Below, in pieces: positions 24,901 through 39,576 of a stretch of 64,000 nt of DNA. The stretch is from Warburgia ugandensis. Taxonomy: Eukaryota > Streptophyta > Magnoliopsida > Canellales > Canellaceae. A program made the translations under genes and the position numbers. Within the stretch, counting starts at the first letter, position 1, and each line of letters opens with the position of its first letter. Below the pieces are notes generated by a model that saw only the letters and a program-made list of their open reading frames with translations, searched no databases and had not been told where the DNA came from. The DNA lies in the NCBI GenBank assembly GCA_035236585.1, contig CP141127.1, forward strand, positions 76,799,495 through 76,863,494. The letters run 5' to 3'.

Positions 24901-25682
24901 GGTATTGCTGTGGAATTTGGGTACTGAAAAAGGGATGGGCAGGTTGAACCCGTGATGATTGTCCCTGATATTCTTAATAATCATGATAGTGTTGATCAAG
25001 GTGGGACCATGATGGTTCTTCCTTATAAGGTTGATAATTCTAAGACCTTGTTGCTCTTGATGCCTAGTGCATCCAATTTGATAGTTTGTCTTAAGATACT
25101 AGTTATTGCTAGGTTCTGCAATGCATTAGGTTCATCCACTAGCTCCTCATAATAACCATTGTATGTGGAGCTTGATTTCCTTGAAGGAGTGGGATTGGGA
25201 TACTTAGGCTAGGTATAGTCATTATGGTACTGTTGCTGTTAAGTAGCTTAGATTATTTACACTAAATGCAACTACATTAGGAAAATAAAAGAGAGTGAGA
25301 GAAACTTACTGTGGGGTTTCTATTGAAGTTCAAGTGTGGGCCACCATACCCTACACTTGGCCCATATTATTATAACCTATTTAAAATAAATAATTGAAAT
25401 TAAGATTACAATGGGGCCTCACTACAAATCCTCTTAAAAATTAAAACTCTAATCTAGGAAAGCAATAAATCATAACTAATCTAATGGAGCTTTAGTCCAC
25501 AGGATTGCCGCCGCTCTTTTTGCCAAATTTCCCTTGAACAAAAAACAAATAAATATGTCAATTTATAAAGAATTATCAAAATATACAAGAATGATCCAAA
25601 ACCCTAATCTAATGCAACCTAAAACTATAGCTAGAGATAAACAATATAAACAAAGATTCAACCAGAAATCCTTTGTGATTCC
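21932..25682 (-). mobile_element. Internal region of element B, weak coding traces
   Basis: About 3.8 kb with two short open frames on the - strand: 24256-24474 (72 codons) and 23784-23990 (68 codons). The latter holds two copies of a peptide ending in DYHEILK, 41 codons apart. I recognise no catalytic domain. An AT dinucleotide run (about 22941-22958) and long pyrimidine tracts (22730-22870) are also present. The compact coding content suggests a non-autonomous Tat derivative (inference). Confidence 0.5.
23808..24010. repeat. 123-bp imperfect direct repeat encoding a duplicated motif
   Basis: CATGGTAGTCCATA at 23816 and CATGGTAGTCGATA at 23939 open two similar segments with the same order (CTCCAC, TTTTTGG or TTTTGAGG, GGTAACAT). 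Read on the - strand, each encodes a W-R-x(3)-DYHEILK-like peptide. Confidence 0.65.
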
Positions 25683-25706
25683 TCAATAATAGTGTCAAAA
25701 ACTCAG
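25683..25706 (-). other. Probable degenerate PBS of element B
   Basis: The + strand TCAATAATAGTGTCAAAAAC resembles the reverse of the common Tat/Athila leader, in which a GGCGCC-containing PBS is followed by TTTTTGG. It directly abuts the LTR edge TGTAGC at 25707. The similarity is partial and rests on position. Confidence 0.5.
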
Positions 25707-27913
25707 TGTAGCTTTAAATATTACATGCAATGCATGAATCAATGTAGTAATTCTACACAAGTGATGTCAATACCCTGAGGAATCTCATAAATTTTTTATG
25801 TTGATTGGATCTTATTTAAATTGTTAACTTAGACAAAGAAGAGTGTATTTGATTAAATAAGAAAGCAAATGACATGGAAAAGGAAACATTCATGAAATTA
25901 GAAACTAAATGAAAGACACATTCTAAACTAAAACAAACTAAATGTGGAAACTTGTTAAAAGAAAACTTCCTAAAACCCAACTTAGAACTTTCTAAACTAA
26001 TGTAGGATGCAATAGCAAAGAAATCTAACCAAGACTCAAACTAGGAAACAAACAACTAAATAATGAAACTAAACTTGAGCACCATGTGCATGACCCGTGG
26101 AGTTGTGTGCATGGTTTATGTGATTGGAAATAAGGCCAGTGTGCATTGTTTATAAACTTGTGCACATGATGTCTAAATCAAGTAGTAAACACACTATCTA
26201 CAATGCCACATGGTTCCTAAGAAACTAGACAAAAGCTGTGAGCATGGAAGTATGGAAGATGCACATGATTCATGGAAAGAAAACTAACTAGAGCTATGCA
26301 CATAAAACTAATTGAACTTGAGGCATGGAAAGAAACATGCAAGATTTATGTAGCATAATAATCAACATTCAAATATCTTTAATACAAGAAATAATAAGAG
26401 AATTTCTTATCAACCAAATAGATTCATTGAAGTGAAAGTTTCATATGAAAGTTGCACATGTACGTGGATATAATAATAGAAAATTACACACTTTTTCTAA
26501 GGCATAAACTCAATCCAAATCAATGCTTAAATCTTCTTCAACACAATTCAATGATCAAATCCACTCTATGATATCATGCATATGAAACCAAGGAAGAAAA
26601 TCAAAGAGAAAGAGAGTGAAAGAGATATAAAATGGATTCAAGGAGACTAAGAGGATTCAAGGGTTACTATCTCTTGGTTGTCACTACAAGAGATAAGAAA
26701 TCCTTGGATCAAAGAAAACTAAGGTAAAGTGATCTAAGCAAACTTGGAAGGAAAAATAAAATGGAAAGCAAGGAAGAAAGATGCACATGAAAGTAAAGGC
26801 ACAAAGCAACAAAGAAAGGAAACAAACAATGAAGACTAACCTGGAAAAGCTTGAAACCAAAGAAAAATAAGCTTGATGGGATTGTGGAACTACAAGGAAG
26901 ACCAGCCAAAAGAGGGAGGCATGGAGGAGAGCAAAGGGTGGTAAGTGTCACCACCCTTCTAGGTTTGTTCCAAGCATGGAATTCCCTTTGGCCTTTAAAG
27001 ATGATTGAGCTTTCTAATTGGATAAGATTTGATCCTAAGTAAAGGGAATGAAATTTGAACTAAGACTCTACAATAGGAAGGCGAGGTAGTTGCGTGGGGA
27101 AGGGAAATGGAAGCAAGGTGGAAAACTTAAGGAAGTATAAAGGGGGAAGGCACCACTTTCCAAGGAGTAGTGAATGGAACTTCCTTAAGAGGCATTTCAT
27201 GTGGAAGGGTAGGAAAGATAGAGGGAAAGATGAGGAAGGATAGAGATAAATAAAAAAAAAGGGTTTAAAACTTTGAGATTCTTCTCCTATTGGTATACCT
27301 TAACATGCATATCTTTCATGTTGACAATTTCACTTTCCTTCTAATATTCCACTTGCATTTTATGATTTTTTCAATGGATAAGTGCTTGAATTTCTCCTCC
27401 AATTTTATGTCTCCATGTGGCATATCTTATATGGCTTAATGGCATATCTTTCATGGCTTAAGTGGCTCTCATGGCTCTAATTCATGCAAAGGTGGTGGAA
27501 TTGCATGGATTTTTGGATGGGCCCATTCTAATCACCTTTGATTCTTTCCATTGCTTTATTGGACTTTATTTGTTTGCCGTAAGATGATCTTAACCCTTTG
27601 AACAATGAAAAGTAGGTCCCAGCTCTTTGATTTGATCTTGATCCTCAATTCTCTTCCAAATCGATCTTGGGCATTAGATCATCATTTCAATGCCTACAAA
27701 AGATTAAAAATCTTAATTAAATCTTAAAAATTTATGATAATTCACATACTTACTCTGAATTAACTTCTAAACTTGCAAAATATCAAACTTTTGAATCATT
27801 AGCTTAAAAATGAATGTGCTATGAATTTCCAAAAAAACCTAAGAAATAACACTAATTTATAGCACATAGACTACTAATTGGGTAACTTTTTATGCAAAAT
27901 TTAATACTAATCA
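25707..27913 (-). repeat. 5' LTR of element B
   Basis: It begins TGTAGCTTTAAATATTA and ends ATACTAATCA on the + strand (2.2 kb). It has the CCATGTGCATGACCCGTGGA landmark at 26081 and CTCTTGGTTGTCACTA at 26671. A purine-rich block (26580-26950, 27050-27260) is flanked by pyrimidine-rich sequence. Small open frames at 26709-26954 (-) and 26851-27042 (+) are shadows of this biased composition. Confidence 0.75.
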
Positions 27914-28107
27914 AGAGTGGCAGTACCATCTTCATGAAATCTGCTAATCTTACTAGGTGGAATTTAAAATTTTCAATGATAAAAACATCTAATGAGTTTC
28001 TTTACTTGCATTGTCTAGTGGACCTAAGACTCATTTTCTTATCGTTGATTCTTAAGGTTTTCTAGTTGTTTGGTTGTAAATAGTTTAAACTATACTATGC
28101 TACTAAA
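27914..28107. other. 194-bp spacer, unassigned
   Basis: AT-rich sequence between the LTR edge of element B and the solo LTR. I see no match to the gag relic on the far side of element B, nor to the CACTA sequence beyond the solo LTR. Nothing else is recognisable. Confidence 0.4.
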
Positions 28108-31100
28108 TGTAATGACCTAAGATTTTAGAAATAGTTTTTCAAAACTCTTTTAGAAAATATTAGGAATTTTTTTAAAACTTTTTGAAAACATATTATATAA
28201 TAGCTTTCAAAACCACAAATTCAAACCCGGTGTCTTTTCAAATGCTCCATACATACATGTGTAAAAAAAATTAGATAATTAAAAGAGGACATAGTAGGAC
28301 CTACTAATCATAACCTAGACAACTAAATAATTCAATATCCAAATGTGAAATAGAATTAAATCCTTATTACATATTTGTTAACAAATATCTATGAGCTGAA
28401 ACTTAAAGTAATCTACCTAAGTAAAATTTACTTCTCATACTTTAATCTTCTCCTACTAAGTATCTCCTCTCAAGCACTAGTTGAATTCAACTCCATATAA
28501 AGTTTCACCTAAAATGCTAGTAGGGGTGAGTACAACTATTCAATAGAAAACCTATAGACTAATTTTAAAACTTTGTGGCAATCATGTTCTTAACAAGTAA
28601 AATCATTGCATCAAGAACCATCAAGTATAATTACAATAGCATTAACACAATCCTAAGTAATCATAAAAGCAAAGATGCATAGAAAATAGTTCTCAAGATG
28701 TCTCACACATCATAAATACTTCAATCACATATCAAAATGGCAGGGCAATTGCTCTAAACCCTCGAGGATGAGCAATATGGCTCTCATATGTCAAATGAAC
28801 ATAGGCCACTATGCATGTAGAAGGAACAAATCACCCAACTAGGTTTAACCACGAACACAACAATCCTACTCATTGGATCTCATAGGGCTGGCAAAGTAGA
28901 ATGAAAGTGGCCTTCTCATGATACATACTCCTACAGTAGTCCACAAAATTATGTACTAGTATCCTCTTTATAGGTCAAGGTCCAATCTAAAAATCCTCCT
29001 AGCATAGTGCCTAAAGAGTCTCAAGCCCTCTCACAACTAGATTAGTCATATATGCTCCTAGTTGCACTAACATGACTTGCTCATATTGTCGCATGAGTCA
29101 AATAGAATCCAAAGCCCAACTCTCTAGCTCATAACTATGCTAAAACATATAATAATCATCAAATCATGAAATAAACACTCTATTCAAATGTCAAAAATAC
29201 CAAATTCTAGGTACATGATATGCTCAAAGTTACCTTACATAGATGCCATACACTTTGCACTTGTATATAGTTATTAAGCCAATTAGACTCTCAACTTTTC
29301 ATGGCTCAGCATTATCATCTCTAGATGGAATTCTCAGAGGTTATATTTAACTCAAACTAGTATGTTGAAAGTATGGATATTTATAAAAAATAGTTGAAAA
29401 GAAAGTAATGATAACATTCCAAAATTTTAGGATGTAAAATAGTGATTGAGTATTACACTTTCCAAAAACACTATTTTTGGCGTTCTTAAAACTTTCATGT
29501 AAAAACAGCATTTTCAAAGCTTCCTTTTCTGCAACTCTTTTTCTAAATTTCATTCAGATTCAAAGATAGATGATTTATTAGAAAATGCTCTTTAGAAACT
29601 ATGAAATCCTTTTCAAAGATGGGTTCAAAACATTGCACAAAACTAACCAAAAATGTAGCTAAAAACATCCTAAATAAAACTAAGTAAAAACTTGTCTTTA
29701 GCATCCTATCTTTTCATACTTAATGACCACTAGAATCAACTATCTTATAGTACTTTAAGTCACTAGTAGAAACCATGAAAAATTACAAAACATACAATGT
29801 AGTGAGCGGGAACATCTATTGAAAACTTTGTCTTAAAACTCAAGGCTCTTAAGCTATGGGCATGGAATATTATACTGAGAATCCTTACCACTTCAAAACC
29901 CATGTATTAAGCTAGAGTTTTCATGTGTTATGCTAATAAAAACATGGCCAAAATGTAAGGTGTAACAATGGCTAAAACAATGAACATGAGCATTAGGAAT
30001 TAAGGTGTAAATGCATCCAAAACTCAACCAAAATCGCAACAAAAACCATCAATTTTCTTATGTATTTTCAACCCACAATGTTAAGCATCATATTAGTAAT
30101 ATAATGGTAGTGTTTCTCATAAAAGATAGATGCAAACTATGGAAAAACAGCCATGACAGTAACATAACACAACAGCCCCAAAAACTGTATACATTAATTC
30201 ATACAATTACTCATGGTGCATAGAAATATAGCATGAAAACTAGTGACCATCTAGACTTAAACATGAGCTGAATAACCAATGAAAACATTACAAAACATTA
30301 GTCATAATCTATGCAAAAAGTGATTAAAAATCAGTCTTACACATAAACATGGGTTGAAATCTCTAACCGAATCATGCAAAACTCCATCCTAAAACCTTGT
30401 TGTTTTTCCTTAAACACATCATGCGTGATTTAGAAAATCCTAGCTTAGAGAGTTCGAAGCCCCTTATATAGAGTGGTTTTCCTCTTTTTCTCTTTTCCAT
30501 TTACTTTCCTTCTTTCTTCCTCCTTGCTTCCACATTTTTCTTCCACTTCTCCTTCCATGGTTTCATAGTTTTCTCCTCTTATCAAGGCCTTTTGGTTTGA
30601 ACATTAGTTAGACCTTACTCTCTCCCTTTCTTCAACTTGTTCTTTCTCCGCTTCCTCTGCATGAATTTTCTTACTTTCCTATGTTTTTTTCACTTTTTTT
30701 TTTTATAACATATAGTAGTCCTAAAGTTACTTTTAAGCTGGATGTCACATACTTATGGGCTTTTCTCCTATTAGTTCCCAACTTGTCCTAGGTGTTTTGC
30801 TCCTATTTGGTTTCCTCATCTCCCTAAGACTACATTAAGTGTCTAGTTTCATAGTATTTAGCCTAAATGTCAACACTTTACATCAAAGTTTGAGTGCTAC
30901 ACCCCTTAGAAGTCTTCCACGTTTTTCTACCATGTGGACTTGGGCTATCCTAAGTGGAGCTAAATTTTAGAAGAAAAATGTCCCTACTAGGCTTGTGGAT
31001 CCCAATCCATATGTATTTTTTATCTTGGGCCTCTCCTTAGGCCATAACATCCAAATACACTTCCTTTAAGGGCATTTATATTTATGGTCTGTTGTGCCAT

Positions 31101-31329
31101 TCGTCTCTCAATTTAGGCCCCTAACACTTAGGCATTTTTAAGTAGGCTTTCTCCCCCACCTTAGAGCATCCATACCCTTGCATCCTTAGAATAGCATTGC
31201 TGTACACACTCATTAATTAAGTAATACAAAGATTACGTTTACAATGCCCTAGATACAAATCACACTTGTGGAATGAAAATCCTTATTTAATTAGAACTAG
31301 AAAAGTATTAAAAAATTAGAAGTATTACA
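28108..31329 (-). repeat. Probable solo LTR of a chromovirus-like element
   Basis: It begins TGTAATGACCTAAG and ends GAAGTATTACA (3222 bp), matching the edge style of the other - strand chromovirus LTRs here. It also has a counterpart of the TAGGGGTGAGTACAAC-like block (28511; GGATTGGGTGAGTATATAC at 12070 in A). There is no PBS on the left and no polypurine tract on the right. The flanking pentamers CTAAA and CAAAC match only partly, so the target-site duplication is unproven. It contains pyrimidine-rich sequence (30470-30700). Confidence 0.6.
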
Positions 31330-32648
<1,319 letters not shown>

Positions 32649-34249
32649 AGGGGCAAATTAAAATGTAATCTTTGATATATGTAAATAAAGGATAGTTAGG
32701 AGTGATTCAAAAAAACTGTTCTTGTGTTTTTTTATTTATTGTATTAGAAATTATTTAATAGAAATTCAATATATATATATATATATTTGTATATCTATAG
32801 TTATCTATGATGCAGGTAAATCAAGAACAACCTAATCTAAGAAGTCATGGAAGGGAGTTAAAATATTTGTAATTTTTTTGGAAGAATTTAATACGACAAT
32901 TATAAAAGATCATCTTAAAAAAAAGAAAGAAAGGAGACAAATTTTAAAAAATAAACTTAAAGAATATGGTTTTCTAAGATGGCTAATAAAAATGTTGTCG
33001 AAGATAGTTTTTAAAACTATCTTAGGAAAGCTTCTTAAAAAATAAAAACTCATGCATTCTCCCTAGTTTCCATTGCGCCCTACAAACCCCCAATCATCTG
33101 TCTCTCTCTCTCTCTCTCTCAAAATGTAGGTCTTCATTGGTAACAAATTTTATGGTTTTTCTCTCTCTTGTGATCTCCTTTCATCCAAATCTCAGACATT
33201 GTTGGTCATCATCTTCATCTACCATTAGGTTTTCTTTAAAGAGGAAGAATAAAGCAAAAAAAATTGTAAAATCCTTTCCCCCTCCCACAATTAGTGGCAA
33301 ATCTTTTTGAAGTCCGATAGGCATCAAATATATAAGAGCCTGCCTCTAAATTCCCCAATGTCGTTCTTCACCACTAAGAGAGATTGGATTTTCCTCTTTC
33401 AATGATTGCAATAGTAAAACCCTTTCAGAATTTCCCTTAGATGAAGAATGTTATTTCTATTATGGGTTTGATCATCACCAGAGATCATATTGAAGATTTT
33501 GGTCTTCTCTCTATCTCTATCTACTTACCAACTATTGGCCAAAAAAAGGTATGTGAGTCTAATGATTTCTCTTTGTTTTACTATCCAATCCATAGCCAAA
33601 AAATGGTGGATCAAAAATTCTAACTTCCCTTTGGGGTCTTCATATACGATTGGTAGTTGAAAACCTATATCAATGATAACAAGGTATAAAATGTTCATAA
33701 TATTAGTAAAAAAGGCCTTGTTGAAGCATAGCTTTCATCTTTGCTATGATAATTGTTTGGGTCAATGTCATGAACATGGCTGAAGGTGTTTTGGACTGAA
33801 CTTGAGTTGGTGTAAGGCTAGACCTCACATTTTGGAATCCTAGATAGTATTGTTTTTGCTACATGGTGTTGGGTTGCTGTTGGAGAAGGTTTGTTAGCTA
33901 CTATTGTTGTTCTAGTGGCTACTAAAGATCTACAACAACAGCCCAAAATGTGGCCAAGATGATTAGTGTATCTAGGTGGATCATTTTGATTACAATGAAA
34001 TTGCTACTATGAGAGTGACACTGAACTAAAATTCTTGAGATCTTTTCTTAAATCTAATGTGATTTTTTGTTTGATTCTAGATACTAGAATGACAAGTGGA
34101 ACTCCTATTTATAGTTTTGGGCACCCTGATACTTACTTTGGTAGCCAGTAAGGTTGGGACCCCAAAACAATAACTATCATACTTGTGGCACCAAACTTGA
34201 GTACCCATGCAATTGTCCAGTGTCAATTAGAAGACTACTTGGTATTCGA
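32649..34249. other. Unassigned AT-rich stretch
   Basis: It follows the CACTA stop codon and may include its 3' end, but I found no terminal motif. It holds an AT run at about 32770-32788 and a short CT tract at about 33101-33120. An open frame of 60 codons (33441-33623, +) has no recognisable domain. The last 100 bases before 34250 could be the leader of the adjacent Tat-type element (inference). Confidence 0.4.
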
Positions 34250-37205
34250 TGCCTTTTAAAATTAAATGCAAGTGCACAGATCTATTGTAATATAAAATAA
34301 TGTAAGCATGAGCCGATTCCACAAGGACTTAATTTTTTAATTTTATAAAATTTTAATGAAAATCTAATTATTTTAACATAGCCAATGAATGAGAACAAAT
34401 AATCAAATAAATTTAAAAACATTAAAAGAGCTAAATTTACTCAAATTGATAAATCTAGGGTTTAGAATCCACCATAGTTAAATCACATAATTTAAAATTA
34501 ATCAATTTTGGATTTTTACATTACTCATGTTAATAAGACTTCAATGAATTAGAAACTTGAAATATATCATCATTAAAAGTCTTCATTTCTATATTCTCTC
34601 AATCCTAACGTTTTGCCTAATTTAGTTTATTCTTCAAATCATAACTTGTCTTTCTAGGGCACATATTATATAAGATTTTATATACTAAATTAACTGATAT
34701 ATCATATTTAGTTTCTAAACTATAGTAGATACATGATATTTTCCATCAAAAGAATACTAAATATGTAAATTACTTGCTAATCCTAAAAATGATATTTTAG
34801 TACTTTTTAAATCTAAAATTACTTATCATGAATATACGTAAAACTTGTGGGGTTTCATAATAACTCTAGATAAAAATCTATCCAAACATATTAATTCCTA
34901 ACATTATGCTAAAATTGTACCTAGAAATATTTTAAAATGCTACTAACAACTACTAAAAATGTCTTAATCAAACTAACAAGAGAATAACAAAAGTAAAGCT
35001 TGTAATCATACCATACATCTAAAGCAAAAAGTAAAAACAAAAAACAATATTAACTAAAAAATGAATAATTTCTATTGAATTAAACTTTAAAGTATTACAA
35101 GAACTTAAGCATTCCATAAATCAAAACTAGAAGTAAATAAAACTCCCCTATGGAATGAAGTGTACACTGCAAATGCCTTTGCCATGTCACTCACTGAGAA
35201 TCACTTCCACGTCCACCCCAAACCGCATTTCGACCTTCATTCAACAACCACATGGTGCTTTCTAACTTGTTGTGTCACTAAACAAGTAGATGGAACACCA
35301 TCCAACAGCCACTAAGCCAAGAGAAAACATTCACCAACCAACCACCATTTACTCTCTAAATATCCAATGTGAAAATCAATAGGGGAATAAGGTAGGTTTA
35401 TATATGGAAGAGAAGAAGAATGCTAGGAAAGATTGATGCATGTAATTAAGGAAGAATGGAAAATAGGGGCATTATGCTAAAGCAAGAGAGGATGAGCATA
35501 GAATATGGTGTGTTGAAGACATTTGTGTGGAATGCCTAAGGAAGATGGAAGGATGGATGAGATGTGGACATACAAGATGGAAACATGGGGGAGAGTAGTG
35601 CGTTTATGCTAGAAATATAGAAGAAGTTGTGAAGGGAATTATGTACATTATTAGATAGTATGAAGGCAAGATATTGAGAAATATTCTACAGGAATTCTAC
35701 AGGAAGGGAATTAAGAGAAAGATGGAATGAAGGTGGGGTATGATGCATTGTGATGATGAAGGAAAAATGGAAAGGATGTGTTGGATTTAAGATAGAAATG
35801 GAAGAGAAAGTGATGCACGGAATCAAAGGAGAATGAGAAATGATGGTGTTTGTGAAAATGGATGGGATGAAGGATGCATGAAATCAAGGTAGAATGGAAG
35901 ATATGGATGGGAGAATGCATGCAATAGTAATGGATATAGAATGAGAAAGATGAGTAAAATGCAAGATGAAATGAAAAGGATGGATGGATGGCCTTACCTC
36001 TCTATGGATTTCATGCATAAATCCTTCATGATCTCACCTCCCAAACTCTCCTTCTTCTTTTCTACTCTCCTTCAACATCTTAAGTCTTTTTTCCTTAAAG
36101 ATTTCAGTGTCCAAGCCCAAGGAAAAATGGGAATGCCTTTGACATCTACTACCTTGCTCTCTTATCTCCTCATTTCTCCCCTTCAGATAGCAATAAATCT
36201 CCTTAGTTTCCTCATTCCCTTAGCCAGTTACTCACACTAGAAACCTCCTACAAATCATTCCCATTCCACTTTATTTTCCCCTCTATCCTTCTCCTTTCTT
36301 ATCCCTTCTTTCCCATTTAGAAACATCATGCATAAACCCCTTTAAAATCATGCATAAAGAAAATTCTCTTCCTCCTCTTTAGATCACATCCTACTACCTT
36401 TTCTTTTTTCTCATCTTATGTTCCAGCCTTAGCATGATGCAAAACCCTAGGATGGATTATCAAGATTATCTCAGTCTTTCCCTTTATGAAAAGCCATGTT
36501 TTCTCCTCATCATTCCTCTCTTTTGAAAGCACATTTTCAGCATCCTAAAATCTTTCCTTAGGCCACCATTTTTCTTTCCTCCAATAGCATGCAACACTCC
36601 AATTTGGTGCTCCTTTATTCTCTCCTTAAAGATACATTTTCTACCCCATAAAATTGTTTAATCCCCCTTAAAAAATGGTGGGCAGCGCATTGAAAATTTC
36701 TCCATCAATCCTCTTCAATTCTATCTTTCTTTGTATGCTCTATTCTCATTGGTTAGCATTCCCTTGATTCTCTAATGCAAATCACTTCTCACTGGATGCT
36801 TCCTAAGACAATCTTAATTGAGGATAGATCTTGGCCAATGCTTCTTTAAAAGTTTGGATGAAGAAGAGTCGTAGATTTCCTGTTTATTCTGAACTTAACT
36901 CCAAGTTTTTTTTTTCCCTTGAATTTCTACTCATTTTTCTTTGCTTTTTCATTATGAATTACATGCATGATATAAGGTGACATGTCCCCTTCCATGGGAA
37001 TAAACATGTAAGCCATGTGTGAGTCACTCTCTAGTTCAAGTGAATGAGTGACAACTAATGTTCTACATGTAGGTCCCACTTTCTAGTTTATATGTGTGGT
37101 TCCATTGTATATTATTCTAGCTTCTCTTAGAAGCTTCCTAAGGTGGCGGCTTGCATGGATGCATGTATTAGAAGTTTGTCACCTTGTCTTTTGGTAATGA
37201 CCCCC
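34250..37205 (-). repeat. Tat-type LTR (third locus)
   Basis: It opens TGCCTTTTAAAATTAAATGC with a CAAGTGCACAGATC motif and GAGCCGATTCCACAAGGACT, the same order as the B LTRs. A purine-rich block rich in GGATGG and ATGCATG (35400-35990) is followed by a pyrimidine-rich block (36000-36700). A GAAGCTTCCTAAGGTGG landmark (37130) recurs in the LTR at 49123-52033. The right boundary is approximate. I see no second LTR for this copy. Confidence 0.6.
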
Positions 37206-37645
37206 TCTTTAGCTCAAATAAGATTGGTTGCCCTTAGTGTTATTTCTGCTTTAACTTGTTTTGGTTTAAAGCAAGCAAGTTGTAAGTCTTAGGTTTCACC
37301 AAGATTAGTGGAGACCTCAAGGAGTGAATATCCTTTATAGTGAGAAAGTAAGCACCATATAGGCTAGTTTAAACCTCTAGAAAAATTGTGTTCTTGTGTG
37401 ATTTATTGTTTTGATCATTTCTTACTATCTTTAACCAATCGCTAGGTTCACTCACTTCCACTTGAACTTATTTCAAATATATTACACCTTAGGATATATG
37501 TTTTTGTCAAACATCAAGTTAGGATTATTTCAAACTTCATAAAATTGATTTTAGGCTTTCTCTCATTTATTATAACACTCAAGCTTTCAAGTTTTAAAAT
37601 CTGCAAAATTTTCAAAGGGCCATATACACCCCCTGGGGACCACAA

Positions 37646-37657
37646 CTGGAATCAAAG
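37646..37657 (+). other. Degenerate tRNA-Met-type PBS of the SIRE-like element
   Basis: CTGGAATCAAAG resembles CTGGTATCAGAG with two changes. It follows a C-rich LTR end (ACACCCCCTGGGGACCACA), as is typical for this lineage. Confidence 0.65.
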
Positions 37658-37712
37658 TAGATGCTTTACTTCTTTAGAGTCAAAGATTGTTTTATTATAT
37701 GTTTTAAAAATG

Positions 37713-38930
37713 GCACAACCTATTGCTGCAGCCACACTCCAAGAAGGTCAATCAACTAAACAATCTCCTCTCTTTGTTGGCTGGAAATCTATGATAATGA
37801 CCTACATCCAATTGGTGGATTTTGAGTTGTGATAGATTGTGGTAAATAGACCCTTCAAACCTGAAGCAGTGAAGAATGGAGTAAAAAGACTCATTCCAAT
37901 GAGTAAGTGGTCGAAAGAAGATACTAAAAGGTACAAATAAACTCAAAAGATATGAATCTTTTACATTGTGCTTCAAATGCAAATGAGTTTAACTGTATCT
38001 CTTCTTGCAAATTAGCTAAAGAGATTTGGGATAAACTATAAGTTACCAATGAAGGAATAAAGTGGGTCAAAAATACTAGAGTTAACATGGTAGTACATGA
38101 ATATAAGTTGATTTAAATGAAAAGTGATGAGACCATTGCTGAAATATTCAAAAGGTTTAAGAATATTGAACATGGACTCAAAGCCCTTATCATGACCTTC
38201 ACCAACAAAGGATTAGTGAGCAAAATACTAAAGTTTTTACCTACTTCTTAGGAGGCTAAAATCACATCTATCTAAGAAGCTAAAAACTTAGATGTGCTCA
38301 ATCTAGATGAGCTCATGGGGTTTCTTATGACCTATGAAATTTCTCAAAAGTCTAAACAGCCACAACAAGATAAATCCTTTAAAAAAAAAAAAAAAAAAAA
38401 GATAAAGGGATTGCAGTAAAGTCCACTTTTGAAAGTAGTGAATCTAGGAATGAAAGTGATGAGGAATAGCCACCATTACAAGATAGGTAAAGAAGATACT
38501 AAGAAACAAAAGAAGTCATGGTGACAAAAAAAGGTTCACTAGGAGAGAAAGCAACAAACATAAAATTGGTAAGAAAAACCCGATTGTTTATTTGAAGTGT
38601 AGGGAACTAGGTCACATCATGCCAAGGTGCCCATTGAACAAGAAAGGGAAGAAAATAAAGAAAAAGGCATTAGCAGCAACATGGAGTTTTGAAGATGAAA
38701 GCAGCTACTCTTTATCAAGTGAAAGCGACATCGATGAAAGAACCAAACTCTTTTTTATGGCTCTAGTAGGTAGTGAAGGTGATAGTAAATTAACTTTTGA
38801 CAAACTGAATAATGCTTACCATGATTTATCGGATAAATTCAAGAAAATGTGTATGAGAAGTAAAAATGTGAGAAAACAAATTTTTGAAATAAGTTTGGAA
38901 TTGAATATTTAAAGAGTTGTGAATGTCCTG
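37713..38930 (+). pseudogene. gag relic of the SIRE-like copia
   Basis: It begins MAQPIAAATLQEGQ and runs into the UBN2-type gag core PLFVGWKSMIMTYIQLVDFE. A zinc-knuckle-like stretch (CRELGHIMPRCP) with a following basic segment lies at about 38595-38670, and an acidic serine-rich tail follows (38690-38760). An A20 run lies at 38381-38400. The frame is disrupted. Confidence 0.8.
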
Positions 38931-39354
38931 TGCAAGATAGCACTTTTAGACAATCTTTTAGTGAATTCTAGATGAGCATGATGTATTGGGATTAGAATAT
39001 GATACATAGAAAGGAAAAAGTTGATGTGTTAAAATGAAAAAAGAGAAAAAAGGAAAAGTTGAACATGACTGATGAGTTAGAGGTTTTGAGAAAAGAAAAT
39101 TTAGACCTGAAAGTACTTGTTATCTCTAACAAAGAAAAAGAATACTTTCCAAAAGAACCCAAATACAAACTTGGGAGCCAAAAGAAAAAGGATGATCACT
39201 TTTGTAGGTAAGCCTAGGAGCCAAAGCTGCAAAACAAATATGGTTTTTGGATAGTGCTTGTTCTGGGCATATGACAAGTGATAGAAGCCTTTTCACAACA
39301 TTCTGGAAAAACTTCAACTCCATTAATGAAAACTAGTCGGATTGATGATTATTT

Positions 39355-39576
39355 TGTACTGAGTATTATGTCCATGTATAGTTTTACAGTTCTCGACATG
39401 TTCAGCTACACCAAGTCAATGATAAGAGAGAATCAATTTTTTACAATATCTAATCTGATAACTGACTTTTGTTTTATGAGGTTGGACTTTCCTTGTTGCT
39501 GTTGATCCTTATCTCCAATTGTGTTGGATAATTTGTTGCTGCTCCAATTGTGTTGGATTGTGACTGATCTTCATCA
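39355..39576 (-). repeat. Short 3' LTR of the Ale-like copia
   Basis: About 222 bp, from TGTACTGAG to TTCATCA on the + strand, next to the polypurine tract. It contains a 14-bp direct repeat, CCAATTGTGTTGGA (39511-39524 and 39544-39557). The left boundary is inferred from TG and size. Confidence 0.6.

Larger units (their letters stand above)
9610..27913 (-). mobile_element. Tat-lineage Ty3/gypsy fossil B, host of nested insertions
   Basis: The element reads on the - strand. The 5' LTR is 25707-27913, the internal region 21921-25706 and the 3' LTR 9610-21920; the 3' LTR is swollen by a second LTR copy and by element A. Both LTRs begin TGTAGCTTTAAA on the + strand and share the motif in which a CAAGTGCAC-like core precedes GGTCAATCCCAC. 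A C-rich block next to 21920 is the polypurine tract read in reverse. The internal region is short and holds only weak coding traces, so B was perhaps non-autonomous (inference). Its LTRs are much more divergent than those of A, making B clearly older. I found no convincing target-site duplication. Confidence 0.7.
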
